Made by a program: the position numbers and the translations under genes. The notes below the pieces were generated by a model. The model was not told the origin of the DNA. It saw only the letters and a list, made by a program, of their open reading frames with translations, and ran no database searches. From Mycoplasmatota bacterium (GTDB taxonomy: Bacteria > Bacillota_I > Bacilli_A > Izemoplasmatales > Hujiaoplasmataceae): a stretch of DNA of 5,878 nt. The stretch covers positions 1 through 5,878 of the forward strand of contig JAGLYJ010000071.1 in NCBI GenBank assembly GCA_023132365.1, given 5' to 3'. Of the stretch, positions 5,869 through 5,878 are shown one piece after another; within the stretch, counting starts at the first letter, position 1, and every line of letters begins with the position of its first letter.

Positions 5869-5878
5869 ATGATAGATA
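5869..5878 (+). CDS. Possible start of a further gene, cut by the window edge
   Basis: AGAAGGAT (5853-5860), inside the end of the hydrolase gene, is a good ribosome site 8 nt before an ATG at 5869. An in-frame ATG at 5863, directly after the hydrolase TAG, is too close (2 nt) to be preferred. Only three codons and one base are visible (Met-Ile-Asp), so nothing can be said about the product. The arrangement suggests translational coupling. Confidence 0.35.

Overview
The window is an AT-rich, gene-dense bacterial segment with six complete protein genes, a possible first few codons of a seventh at the right edge, and no RNA gene, insertion sequence, CRISPR array or phage gene that I can see. 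Shine-Dalgarno sites are strong (AAGGGTGA, GGGGAGT, TGGAGG, AAGGTGA). Tryptophan is written TGG throughout, and five complete genes stop with TAA and one with TAG. These traits, together with a lipoprotein carrying a Thr-rich stalk, suggest a low-GC Gram-positive lineage. My best guess is the Acholeplasma/Izemoplasma side of the Mycoplasmatota, or a Firmicutes relative. This is inference from style and composition, not from a marker gene.

Layout, left to right. (1) 1-167: a weak possible terminator of an upstream gene, then a putative promoter flanked by two near-identical 13-bp dyad sites. (2) 168-1429: an aldo/keto reductase followed 23 bp later by a thioredoxin-type arsenate reductase or low-molecular-weight phosphatase, probably one transcript. 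(3) 1476-3556: a new -10 box, then a RimL-type GNAT acetyltransferase and, 20 bp later, a secreted, very acidic M6-like zinc-metalloprotease lipoprotein. (4) 3564-3589: a perfect 11-bp-stem hairpin serving as a shared terminator between convergent genes. (5) 3591-4811, minus strand: peptidase T. (6) 4812-4935: a divergent promoter region. (7) 4936-5862: an HSL-type alpha/beta-hydrolase, then a possible overlapping-signal start of the next gene.

How the genes may work together: the surface protease and the cytoplasmic tripeptidase could form two ends of a protein-scavenging route, but they are convergent and not co-transcribed, so the link is only spatial. The reductase/ArsC pair looks like stress or detoxification, but no arsenic efflux pump or ArsR is present. 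I see no clearly undescribed multi-gene system here. The most unusual items are the extreme charge bias and stalk of the protease lipoprotein, the paired dyad sites before the first operon, and the very short predicted leaders of two transcripts.
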